From positions 682,001 through 746,000 of the forward strand of contig JAZUIY010000015.1 of assembly GCA_045642465.1 (NCBI GenBank): a DNA stretch of 64,000 nucleotides, in the 5' to 3' direction. This stretch comes from RUG420 sp045642465. GTDB taxonomy: Bacteria > Bacillota > Clostridia > Oscillospirales > Acutalibacteraceae. How positions within the stretch are numbered: the first letter of the stretch is position 1; every line of letters starts with the position of its first letter. Positions 8,334 through 17,188 of the stretch are shown piece by piece. The notes below the pieces were generated by a model. That model did not search any database, had not been told where the DNA came from, and saw only the letters and a list, made by a program, of their open reading frames with translations. Made by a program: the position numbers and the translations under genes.

Positions 8334-11300
8334 ATGGTAAATGTAAAAGAAACCAAACTCGGCACTACCACTCGAATGAATTTTTCTACCATTGATGAAG
8401 TTATGCAGATGCCTAACCTCATTGAGGTACAGAAGAATTCTTATCAGTGGTTCCTCGATGTTGGTCTGAAAGAGGTATTCAGAGACATCGGCGAAATTAC
8501 CGACTTTACCGGCAACTTGGTTTTGGAATTCATTGACTACACAATGGATGAAGAACCAAAGTACACAGTAAAGGAATGCAAAGAAAGAGACGCAACATAC
8601 GCTTGCCCAATTCGCGTTAAGGCCCGCCTTTTCAATAAGGAAACCGGCGAAGTAAAGGAAAGCGACGTGTACATGGGTGACTTCCCACTCATGACCGACA
8701 GCGGTACTTTCGTAATCAATGGTGCGGAACGTGCCATTGTATCTCAGTTGGTTCGTTCCCCAGGCGTATATTATGGTATGACCCATGATAAGACCGGTAA
8801 GGAACTGTTCACAACTACTGTTATTCCAAACCGTGGTGCTTGGCTGGAATACGAAACCGATCAGAACGACCTGTTCTACGTTCGTATCGACAAAAACCGT
8901 AAAATTTACATTACTACTTTCATTCGTGCTCTTGGTCTGTCCACCAACCAGGAAATCTTGGATTTCTTCGGCGGCGATGAACGCATCATGGCAACCTTGG
9001 AAAAGGATACCACCAAGAACGCAGAAGAAGCTTTGCTGGAAGTTTACAAGAGACTGCGTCCGGGCGAACCACCAACATTGGAATCCGCTCAGCAGCATTT
9101 GGACAACTTGTTCTTTGATGCGCACAGATATGACCTGTCTCGTGTAGGCCGTTATAAATACAATAAAAAGCTTGCTATTTCCGGCAGACTGGCCGGCCAG
9201 AAACTGGCGGAAGCCATTGTTAGCCCGGCTACCGGCGAACTCCTTGCCGAAGCAGGCGAAATCCTGACCGCTGAAAAGGCCTATGAAATTGAACAGGCCG
9301 GCGTTATGACCGCTACTGTCCTGGTAGAAGACAGGGAAGTAAAGGTTGTGGGCAGCGGCATGGTTGACATTGCTCCATTCATTACATCTTATAAGATTAC
9401 CGAAGAAGAACTGGAAGCCGTTGGTATCAACGAAAAGGTTCGCTTCAGCAGTCTCACTGAAATTTTGGACGAAGACATCAAAGACAAGGACGAATTCCTT
9501 GCTGCATTGAAAGAACATGCTGATGACTTGATTCCAAAGCACATTATCATTGACGACATCTTGGCCACCATCAACTACCTCAACTGTCTTGGCTCCGGTG
9601 TCGGCACCACCGATGACATTGACCACCTGGGCAACCGTCGTATCCGTTCTGTCGGCGAATTGCTCCAGAATCAGTTCCGTATCGGCTTCACCCGTATGGA
9701 ACGTGTGGTTCGCGAACGTATGTCTCTCCAGGCACAGGATCCGGAAAAGGCAACTCCACAGGCTCTCATCAACATCCGTCCGGTTGTTGCAGCCATCCGT
9801 GAGTTCTTCGGTTCCTCTCCACTGTCTCAGTTCATGGATCAGACCAACCCACTTGCAGAATTGACCCACAAGCGTCGTCTTTCCGCATTGGGCCCTGGCG
9901 GTTTGTCCAGAGACCGTGCCGGATTCGAAGTTCGAGACGTTCACTACACTCACTACGGCCGTATGTGCCCAATTGAAACCCCAGAAGGACCGAACATCGG
10001 TTTGATTTCTTACTTGGCCACCTTCGCCCGTATCAATACCTATGGCTTTATTGAAGCTCCATTCCGCAAAATCGACAAGAAGACCGGTAAGGTCCTGGAC
10101 GAAGTTGTTTACATGACTGCTGACGTAGAAGATAACTACAGAGTAGCTCAGGCAAACGAACCTTTGGATGAAAACGGTTTCTTCATGAACGACCGTGTCA
10201 CCATCCGTTACAGAGACGAATTTGCAGAAGTAGACCGCAGCGTACCAGATTACATGGACGTATCTCCAAAGATGCTGGTATCCGTTGCAACCGCTATGAT
10301 TCCATTCCTGGAAAACGACGACGCAAACCGTGCCCTCATGGGTTCCAACATGCAGCGTCAGGCAGTTCCTCTTATGGTTACCGATGCTCCGTTCATTGGT
10401 ACCGGTATGGAATACAAAGCAGCTGTTGACTCCGGTTCCGTTGTCATTGCTAAGCATGCCGGTACCGTTAAGTATGTTGACGCTACTACCGTAAAGGTAG
10501 AATGCGAAGACGGCAGCATTGATACCTACGAACTCATTAAGTTCATGCGTTCCAACCAGGGCACCTGCATCAACCAGCGCCCAGTTGTTTCCCGTGGACA
10601 GAAAGTCGTAGAAAAGCAGGTACTGGCCGACGGTCCTGCAACCAAAAATGGTGAAATCTCCCTTGGTAAGAACGCCCTCATCGGCTTCATGACCTGGGAA
10701 GGTTACAACTACGAAGACGCAGTACTCCTCAACGAACATCTGGTTCGTGATGACGTATATACTTCCCTTCATATTGAAGAATATGAACTGGAAGCCAGAG
10801 ACACCAAGCTTGGACCGGAAGAAATCACCCGGGACATTCCAAACGTTGGTGACGATGCACTGGCAAACCTGAACGAAGAAGGTATCATCCGCATTGGTGC
10901 CGAAGTTCGCTCCGGTGACATTCTGGTTGGTAAGGTTACCCCGAAGGGTGAAACCGAACTGACTGCAGAAGAACGTTTGCTCCGTGCCATCTTCGGTGAA
11001 AAGGCCCGTGAAGTTCGTGACACCTCTCTCCGTGTACCACACGGTGAATACGGTATCGTTGTTAACGTTGAAATCTTCACCAGAGAAAATTCTGATGAAC
11101 TTTCCCCAGGCGTTAACAAAGTCGTAAGATGCTACATCGCCCAGAAGAGAAAGATTCAGGTGGGCGACAAAATGGCAGGTCGTCACGGTAACAAGGGTGT
11201 CGTTTCCCGCGTACTTCCTCAGGAAGACATGCCATTCCTTCCAGACGGTACTCCACTGGATATCGTTCTGAACCCACTGGGTGTACCTTCCCGTATGAAC

Positions 11301-12227
11301 ATCGGTCAGGTATTGGAAGTAAACATGGGTATGGCAGCTCGTTCCAAGGGCTGGAAGGTCATGACTCCGGTATTCGACGGCGCTCATGAAGAAGATATCC
11401 AGTACTTCTTGGTAGAATCTAAGCTCCTTGCTGAAGGTTCCGAAGAAGTGAAGAACTTGGTACTTGCTTATGAAGACAAGCACGAAAAGGAAGGCTTCAA
11501 CCTTCTGGAACTCGTTGCTGAATTAAAGAAGAACCTGAAAGACGAAGCAGATCTTGCTCTCGTAGATACAGCTTATGAATACAGAGATGGTAAGACCCAG
11601 CTCATCGACGGCCGTACCGGTAAGCCATTCGACAACCGCGTTACCGTTGGTGTTATGTATTACCTCAAACTGCACCACTTGGTAGACGATAAGATCCACG
11701 CCCGTTCCACCGGCCCTTACAGCTTGGTAACCCAGCAGCCACTTGGTGGTAAAGCACAGTTCGGTGGCCAGCGTTTCGGTGAAATGGAAGTTTGGGCACT
11801 GGAAGCTTACGGTGCTGCTTACACTCTTCAGGAAATTCTGACCGTTAAGTCCGACGACATTGTAGGACGTGTTAAGACTTACGAAGCCATTGTTAAGGGA
11901 CAGTCCGTTCCGAAGTCCGGCGTTCCGGAATCCTTCAAGGTTCTCATTAAGGAACTGCAGGCTCTGGCTCTCGACGTAACAGTTCTGGACAAAGACGGTT
12001 TTGAAATTGACCTCAGACAGAATTACGAAACCGACGACATCGGATTCCGTTTGGTAGAAAACGAAGATTTCCGCCAGGTGAACGATGCAGCCACTGCGGA
12101 AGGTTACACGCTTCTCACTGCAGAAGGGGAACCGGAAGTTGAACCTGCAACCGAAGAATCTTTCAATGAATCTGCCTCCGAAGACTTCATGGTAGAAGCC
12201 ATGGATGCCTTCGACGAAGAGTTTTAA
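8334..12227 (+). CDS. rpoB: RNA polymerase beta subunit
   Basis: The 1,297-residue beta subunit of RNA polymerase. The rifampicin-binding cluster is intact and wild-type in type: SPLSQFMDQTNPLAELTHKR with the Asp, His and Ser positions that mutate in resistance all unmutated. The catalytic-centre segments GMEYKAAVDSGSV, KVTPKGETELTAEERLLRAI and MAGRHGNKGVVSR are present. It is about 100 residues longer than Bacillus RpoB. The extra length includes a domain at about 285-400 (from ISGRLAGQKLAEAIVSPATG) and an acidic C-terminal tail. ATG 8334 has only a distant GGAG (13 bases upstream). rpoC follows after 21 bases. rplJ/rplL do not precede it in this window. Confidence 0.98.
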   Translation: MVNVKETKLGTTTRMNFSTIDEVMQMPNLIEVQKNSYQWFLDVGLKEVFRDIGEITDFTGNLVLEFIDYTMDEEPKYTVKECKERDATYACPIRVKARLFNKETGEVKESDVYMGDFPLMTDSGTFVINGAERAIVSQLVRSPGVYYGMTHDKTGKELFTTTVIPNRGAWLEYETDQNDLFYVRIDKNRKIYITTFIRALGLSTNQEILDFFGGDERIMATLEKDTTKNAEEALLEVYKRLRPGEPPTLESAQQHLDNLFFDAHRYDLSRVGRYKYNKKLAISGRLAGQKLAEAIVSPATGELLAEAGEILTAEKAYEIEQAGVMTATVLVEDREVKVVGSGMVDIAPFITSYKITEEELEAVGINEKVRFSSLTEILDEDIKDKDEFLAALKEHADDLIPKHIIIDDILATINYLNCLGSGVGTTDDIDHLGNRRIRSVGELLQNQFRIGFTRMERVVRERMSLQAQDPEKATPQALINIRPVVAAIREFFGSSPLSQFMDQTNPLAELTHKRRLSALGPGGLSRDRAGFEVRDVHYTHYGRMCPIETPEGPNIGLISYLATFARINTYGFIEAPFRKIDKKTGKVLDEVVYMTADVEDNYRVAQANEPLDENGFFMNDRVTIRYRDEFAEVDRSVPDYMDVSPKMLVSVATAMIPFLENDDANRALMGSNMQRQAVPLMVTDAPFIGTGMEYKAAVDSGSVVIAKHAGTVKYVDATTVKVECEDGSIDTYELIKFMRSNQGTCINQRPVVSRGQKVVEKQVLADGPATKNGEISLGKNALIGFMTWEGYNYEDAVLLNEHLVRDDVYTSLHIEEYELEARDTKLGPEEITRDIPNVGDDALANLNEEGIIRIGAEVRSGDILVGKVTPKGETELTAEERLLRAIFGEKAREVRDTSLRVPHGEYGIVVNVEIFTRENSDELSPGVNKVVRCYIAQKRKIQVGDKMAGRHGNKGVVSRVLPQEDMPFLPDGTPLDIVLNPLGVPSRMNIGQVLEVNMGMAARSKGWKVMTPVFDGAHEEDIQYFLVESKLLAEGSEEVKNLVLAYEDKHEKEGFNLLELVAELKKNLKDEADLALVDTAYEYRDGKTQLIDGRTGKPFDNRVTVGVMYYLKLHHLVDDKIHARSTGPYSLVTQQPLGGKAQFGGQRFGEMEVWALEAYGAAYTLQEILTVKSDDIVGRVKTYEAIVKGQSVPKSGVPESFKVLIKELQALALDVTVLDKDGFEIDLRQNYETDDIGFRLVENEDFRQVNDAATAEGYTLLTAEGEPEVEPATEESFNESASEDFMVEAMDAFDEEF

Positions 12228-12248
12228 TCTCAGGAAAGGGGTCGCCAC

Positions 12249-15200
12249 ATGACTGACATTCAGACTTTAACAACCTCCACTGACGAACTGGAATTCGATT
12301 CCATCCGCATTGGTCTCGTTTCTCCGGATAAAATCCGTGAGTGGTCTTATGGTGAGGTTAAAAAACCGGAAACCATTAACTATAGAACTCTCAAGCCGGA
12401 ACGCGACGGTCTTTTCTGTGAAAAGATCTTCGGGCCGACCAAGGACTGGGAGTGCTACTGCGGTAAATATAAGAGAATCCGCTACAAAGGCAAAATCTGC
12501 GAACGCTGCGGCGTTGAAGTAACTAAGGCTAAGGTTCGTCGTGAACGTATGGGTCACATTGAACTTGCTGCTCCTGTATCTCACATCTGGTACTTCAAGG
12601 GTATTCCTTCCAGAATCGGCCTGATGCTGGACCTGTCTCCAAGAAACTTGGAAAAGGTTCTGTACTTTGCTCTTTACATTGTTACTGACCCTGGTATGAC
12701 TCCACTGGAAAAGTACCAGACTCTTACGGAAAAAGAGTATCAGGACATGAGAGAAAAATATGAAGATGACTTTGAAGCCGGAATGGGCGCAGAAGCCATC
12801 AAGAAGCTGCTTGCTGAAATTGATGTTCATTCTCTTTCCGAACAGCTGACCGAAGAACTGAACACCGCTACCGGCCAGAAGAGAACCCGTCTTCTCAAGA
12901 GACTGGAAGTAGTGAACGCCTTCAAGAATTCCGGTAACAAGCCGGAATGGATGATCCTGGATGTAATTCCTGTCATCCCACCAGACATTCGTCCTATGGT
13001 TCAGTTGGACGGTGGCCGTTTTGCTACCTCTGACTTGAACGACCTTTATAGACGAGTAATCAACCGTAACAACCGTCTGAAGAGACTTCTCGAATTGGGT
13101 GCGCCTGATATCATCATCCGCAACGAAAAGAGAATGCTTCAGGAAGCAGTAGACGCCCTGATTGATAACGGTCGTCGCGGCCGTCCGGTTACCGGTCCAA
13201 ACAACAGACCGCTGAAATCCCTTTCCGACATGCTGAAAGGTAAGCAGGGACGTTTCCGTCAGAACTTGCTTGGGAAACGTGTTGACTACTCCGGCCGTTC
13301 CGTAATTGTAGTAGGTCCGGAACTGAAGATGTATCAGTGCGGTCTTCCGAAGGAAATGGCACTGGAACTCTTTAAGCCATTCGTTATGAAGCGCTTGGTA
13401 GAAACCGGTGTTGCCGGCAACATCAAGTCTGCCCGTAAGATGGTAGAACGTTCCCGTGACGAAGTATGGGATGCTTTGGAAGTTGTAATCAAAGACCATC
13501 CGGTAATGTTGAACCGTGCACCAACCCTTCATAGACTTGGTATCCAGGCCTTTGAACCGGTACTGGTAGACGGTAGAGCTATTAAGCTTCACCCACTGGC
13601 ATGTACTGCATTTAACGCCGACTTCGACGGTGACCAGATGGCAGTTCACGTACCACTTTCTGCGGAAGCTCAGGCAGAAGCCCGTTTCTTGATGCTGGCT
13701 GCTAACAACCTGCTCAAGCCATCCGATGGACGCCCTGTAACCGTACCTACCCAGGACATGGTTCTTGGTTCCTACTATCTGACTTTGGATAAGGACGGCG
13801 AACCAGGTGAGGGTAGAGCCTTCAGAGACGTAAACGAAGCTACTATGGCCTACGAAGAAGGTTCCATTACACTTCACTCTAAGATTAAGGTAAGAATGAC
13901 CAAGGAAATTGACGGCGAACAGAAGTCCGCTTTGGTTGATACCACCCTTGGTAAGATTATCTTTAACAATCCGGTACCTCAGGACCTTGGTTTTGTAGAC
14001 AGAACCATCCCGGGTAACGAATTTAAATTGGAAGCTGACTTCCTTATTACCAAGAAGACACTTGGTAAACTGATTGACCGCTGTATCCGTGTTCACGGTA
14101 CCCAGCAGACTTCCATCATGCTGGACGAAATCAAGGCTCAGGGTTACAAGTATTCCACTCTTTCCGGTATTACCGTAGCCGTTACCGACGCCAAGATTCC
14201 AGATTCCAAGTATGACTTGGTTGCGCAGGCAGAAGCTCAGGTTGATCAGATTGAGGAACTCTATCAGAGAGGTATGCTTTCCTATAAGGAACGCAAACGT
14301 CACATCCTCACCGCTTGGGACGAATGTACCAAGCAGGTATCCAACGGTCTGAAAGAAAACCTCGGTGCCTACAACCCAATCTTCATGATGATTGACTCCG
14401 GTGCCCGTGGTTCTGACTCTCAGCTCCGTCAGTTAGCCGGTATGCGTGGTTTGATTGCCAACACCTCCGGTGAAACCATTGAAATTCCAATTCGTGCCAA
14501 CTACCGTGAAGGCCTTAACATCATTGAATACTTCATTTCTTCCCGTGGTGCCCGTAAGGGTCTTGCCGATACCGCACTTCGTACCGCTGACTCCGGTTAC
14601 CTCACCAGACGTCTGGTTGACGTATCCCAGGAAGTAATTGTTAGAGAAGAAGACTGTGGTTGTAAGGAAGGTATTGCTGTTTACGACGTTAAGGATGGCA
14701 ACGAAGTTATTGAAGAACTGCAGGAACGTCTTGTTGGCCGTTACTTGGTAGAAGACCTGGTAGACAGAGCCACCGGCGAACTGATTATGGCCTGTGACCA
14801 TCAGATGACCGAAGACGACGCTACCGTTGTTGATCAGTACGTGAAGAAGATTCACGAAGAAGATGTAGCAAGCGGTGCCGTTTCCGAAGATTCCAGAGCC
14901 GAAATCAGAATTCGTTCTCTTCTTACCTGTCGTTCTCACCACGGCGTCTGCATTAAGTGCTACGGCCGTAACCTGGCAACCGGCGGCCCGGTTACCGTTG
15001 GTGAAGCTGTCGGTATCATTGCCGCACAGTCCATCGGTGAACCTGGTACCCAGTTGACCATGAGAACCTTCCATACCGGTGGTGTAGCATCCGCTGCCGA
15101 TATTACCCAGGGTCTTCCAAGAGTTGAAGAACTCTTTGAAGGACGGAAACCAAAGACCCTTGCAATTCTTTCTGAAATTGACGGTCTGGTTTCTATTCAG

Positions 15201-15923
15201 GAAATCAAGAAGAGCAAGTACGTTGTTGTAACCAACGCCGAAGAAGGGGAAGAGAAGCAGTACCTGATTCCGTATGGCCTCCGTATCCGTCAGGCTATTC
15301 AGGATGGCGTTTGGATCAAGAAGGGCGACGCTCTTACCGAAGGTTCCATCAACCCGCATGACCTTCTGGAAATCATGGGTGTTGACGCAGTTCATGACTA
15401 CCTCATCCGTGAAGTACAGAGTACCTACCGTCGTCAGGGTGTAGACATCAACGACAAGCACATTGAAGTTATTGTCCGCCAGATGATGAAGAAAGTCCGC
15501 ATCACCGATGCCGGTGACACAGACTTCATTGCAGGTTCTGTTGTTGAAAAGTCCGACTTCCTCGAAGCCAACGACAAGTTGATTGCAGAAGCAGAAAAGA
15601 ACGGTACCGAACCGAACCTTGCCGAAGCAGAAGCTATGCTCCTCGGTATTACCAAGGCTTCCCTTGCTACCGATTCCTTCTTGTCTGCTGCATCCTTCCA
15701 GGAAACCACTCGTGTTCTTACCGACGCAGCCATCAAGGGCAAGATTGACCCACTGAACGGTCTGAAAGAAAACGTTATCATCGGTAAGCTGCTTCCATCC
15801 GGTACCGGTATGAAGTGCTACTCCGAAGTTGACGTGGAACGGAAGCACGAAGAATTCAACAGCATTGATCCGGAATTGTTCATTGAAGATATCTCTCTTC
15901 CACTGGAATTAGAAGACATCTAA
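12249..15923 (+). CDS. rpoC: RNA polymerase beta' subunit
   Basis: The 1,224-residue beta' subunit. The N-terminal zinc site (CYCGKYKRIRYKGKICERCG), the magnesium-binding active site NADFDGDQMAVHVP, the bridge-helix/trigger-loop region and the second zinc site (CGCKEG ... CRSHHGVCIKCYG) are all visible. The length matches the Bacillota type without the large proteobacterial insert. AGGAAAGGGG serves as ribosome-binding site 7 bases before ATG. It is co-transcribed with rpoB; a new promoter starts immediately after the stop codon. Confidence 0.98.
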   Translation: MTDIQTLTTSTDELEFDSIRIGLVSPDKIREWSYGEVKKPETINYRTLKPERDGLFCEKIFGPTKDWECYCGKYKRIRYKGKICERCGVEVTKAKVRRERMGHIELAAPVSHIWYFKGIPSRIGLMLDLSPRNLEKVLYFALYIVTDPGMTPLEKYQTLTEKEYQDMREKYEDDFEAGMGAEAIKKLLAEIDVHSLSEQLTEELNTATGQKRTRLLKRLEVVNAFKNSGNKPEWMILDVIPVIPPDIRPMVQLDGGRFATSDLNDLYRRVINRNNRLKRLLELGAPDIIIRNEKRMLQEAVDALIDNGRRGRPVTGPNNRPLKSLSDMLKGKQGRFRQNLLGKRVDYSGRSVIVVGPELKMYQCGLPKEMALELFKPFVMKRLVETGVAGNIKSARKMVERSRDEVWDALEVVIKDHPVMLNRAPTLHRLGIQAFEPVLVDGRAIKLHPLACTAFNADFDGDQMAVHVPLSAEAQAEARFLMLAANNLLKPSDGRPVTVPTQDMVLGSYYLTLDKDGEPGEGRAFRDVNEATMAYEEGSITLHSKIKVRMTKEIDGEQKSALVDTTLGKIIFNNPVPQDLGFVDRTIPGNEFKLEADFLITKKTLGKLIDRCIRVHGTQQTSIMLDEIKAQGYKYSTLSGITVAVTDAKIPDSKYDLVAQAEAQVDQIEELYQRGMLSYKERKRHILTAWDECTKQVSNGLKENLGAYNPIFMMIDSGARGSDSQLRQLAGMRGLIANTSGETIEIPIRANYREGLNIIEYFISSRGARKGLADTALRTADSGYLTRRLVDVSQEVIVREEDCGCKEGIAVYDVKDGNEVIEELQERLVGRYLVEDLVDRATGELIMACDHQMTEDDATVVDQYVKKIHEEDVASGAVSEDSRAEIRIRSLLTCRSHHGVCIKCYGRNLATGGPVTVGEAVGIIAAQSIGEPGTQLTMRTFHTGGVASAADITQGLPRVEELFEGRKPKTLAILSEIDGLVSIQEIKKSKYVVVTNAEEGEEKQYLIPYGLRIRQAIQDGVWIKKGDALTEGSINPHDLLEIMGVDAVHDYLIREVQSTYRRQGVDINDKHIEVIVRQMMKKVRITDAGDTDFIAGSVVEKSDFLEANDKLIAEAEKNGTEPNLAEAEAMLLGITKASLATDSFLSAASFQETTRVLTDAAIKGKIDPLNGLKENVIIGKLLPSGTGMKCYSEVDVERKHEEFNSIDPELFIEDISLPLELEDI

Positions 15924-15927
15924 AATG

Positions 15928-15956
15928 TTGACTTTTCCCGTAGGTTAGTTTAAAAT
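15928..15956 (+). promoter_or_regulatory. Sigma-A promoter between rpoC and rpsL
   Basis: TTGACT and TAAAAT are separated by 17 bases, starting 5 bases after the rpoC stop. It allows the str genes to be transcribed independently of rpoBC. Confidence 0.75.
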
Positions 15957-16011
15957 GCTAACTTGCCGTGTTATGTAAACGGCTAAATTTTGGTTACTAT
16001 TTGGAGAACTT

Positions 16012-16036
16012 TCCTCTTTTAGAGGAGAGCTCTCCT
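16012..16036 (+). promoter_or_regulatory. Overlapping alternative hairpins in the rpsL leader
   Basis: TCCTCT-TTT-AGAGGA (16012-16026) and the 14-base perfect palindrome AGGAGAGCTCTCCT (16023-16036) share bases, so only one can form at a time. They lie 35 bases upstream of the rpsL ribosome-binding site. A regulatory role is inferred. Confidence 0.4.
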
Positions 16037-16085
16037 ATAGCAATATATCTACATTTTTACATTATTTCGCAGGAGGTGAAATAGC

Positions 16086-16505
16086 TTGCCAACCTTTAAC
16101 CAGCTTGTTCGTCAGGGTCGTAAGACCTCTGAAAAGAAGGCTAAGGCTCCAGCTCTTTTGAAAGGACTTAACTCCAAGAAGAACGTTATGACTGATAACG
16201 CTTCTCCACAGAAGCGTGGTGTTTGCACCGCTGTAAAGACTGCAACTCCAAAAAAGCCTAACTCCGCTCTTCGTAAAGTAGCCAGAGTTCGTCTTACCAA
16301 TGGTATTGAAGTTTCCGCTTACATCCCAGGTGTAGGACATAACCTTCAGGAACACTCCGTAGTACTCATCAGAGGCGGACGTGTAAAGGACCTTCCTGGT
16401 GTACGTTACCATATTATTCGTGGTACTTTGGATACCCAGGGTGTAACAGACAGACAGCAGAGCCGTTCTAAGTACGGTGCTAAGAAGCCGAAGTCTAAGA
16501 AGTAA
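16086..16505 (+). CDS. rpsL: 30S ribosomal protein S12
   Basis: S12 lies at the decoding centre of the 30S subunit. The 139-residue protein has the conserved TPKKPNSALRKVARVRL and IRGGRVKDLPGVRYH blocks. The lysines that mutate in streptomycin resistance are wild-type, and the Asp that RimO methylthiolates (VKDLPG) is present. Translation appears to begin at TTG 16086: a full AGGAGGTGA site lies just upstream and the family N-terminus (MPTFNQLVRQGRK) begins exactly here, with no in-frame ATG near. It heads the rpsL-rpsG-fusA-tuf cluster. Confidence 0.96.
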   Translation: MPTFNQLVRQGRKTSEKKAKAPALLKGLNSKKNVMTDNASPQKRGVCTAVKTATPKKPNSALRKVARVRLTNGIEVSAYIPGVGHNLQEHSVVLIRGGRVKDLPGVRYHIIRGTLDTQGVTDRQQSRSKYGAKKPKSKK

Positions 16506-16560
16506 TCCGTATACTTTAAACGACGGAAAAAAGTAGAGTTTTCAATCTTCTTGCAGGCTG

Positions 16561-16619
16561 CGCAGCGTTCTGCGTAACAATGTAAGGGTGTATATATATT
16601 GCTTATACGCCTCGCATTG
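16561..16619 (+). promoter_or_regulatory. Structured rpsL-rpsG intercistronic region
   Basis: The 176-base gap between rpsL and rpsG is long for co-transcribed ribosomal genes. It contains hairpin CGCAG-CGTT-CTGCG (16561-16574) and a larger nested stem: CAATG/CATTG outside and GGTGTAT/ATACGCC inside (16578-16619). In E. coli, S7 represses its own synthesis by binding the rpsL-rpsG spacer; an equivalent role here is inference. Confidence 0.5.
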
Positions 16620-16681
16620 GCGCCACGAGAAATTGTCACTCGAGTACCTATGATATCATTACTATGAAGGAGGGAAGCGAA

Positions 16682-17152
16682 GTGCCAAGAAGAGGCCAGA
16701 TTGCAAAACGTGACGTTTTGCCAGATCCGCTTTACAACTCAAAGCTCGTAACACGCTTAATCAACAGTGTTATGCTCGATGGTAAAAAAGGTGTCGCTCA
16801 GAAGATCGTATACGGCGCTTTTGAAATCATCCAGGAAAAGACAGGCAGAGATCCTCTCGAAGTATTCGAAGAGGCTATGGAAAATGTAATGCCTGTACTC
16901 GAAGTAAAGGCTCGCCGTATCGGCGGTGCTACTTACCAGGTTCCAATTGAAGTACGTCCAGAAAGAAGACAGACCCTTGGTCTGCGCTGGATTACTTTGT
17001 ATGCTCGTCAGCGCAACGAAAGAACCATGAAGGAAAGACTTGCAAACGAAATTATGGATGCAGTTAACCAGACCGGTTCCGCATTTAAGAAGCGCGAAGA
17101 TACCCACAAGATGGCAGAAGCAAACAAGGCTTTTGCACATTTCCGTTGGTAA
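16682..17152 (+). CDS. rpsG: 30S ribosomal protein S7
   Basis: S7 nucleates assembly of the 30S head and touches the E-site tRNA. From GTG 16682 the product is 156 residues, the usual bacterial length, and starts with the family's PRRGQIAKRDVLPDPLYNSK. The in-frame ATG at 16664 would add six residues and would destroy the role of AAGGAGGG (16667-16674), which lies 8 bases before the GTG; GTG is therefore preferred. The C-terminal HKMAEANKAFAHFRW ending is standard. fusA follows after 36 bases. Confidence 0.95.
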   Translation: MPRRGQIAKRDVLPDPLYNSKLVTRLINSVMLDGKKGVAQKIVYGAFEIIQEKTGRDPLEVFEEAMENVMPVLEVKARRIGGATYQVPIEVRPERRQTLGLRWITLYARQRNERTMKERLANEIMDAVNQTGSAFKKREDTHKMAEANKAFAHFRW

Positions 17153-17188
17153 TCTCTTTCCGTGCATACATTTAATTGGAGGTAAAAC

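Noticed and set aside
8310..11483. Very long open frame antisense to rpoB (over 1,000 codons); similar ones antisense to rpoC and to fusA/tuf
   Set aside because: They mirror strongly biased codon use on the coding strand, have no ribosome-binding site, and code for nothing recognisable.
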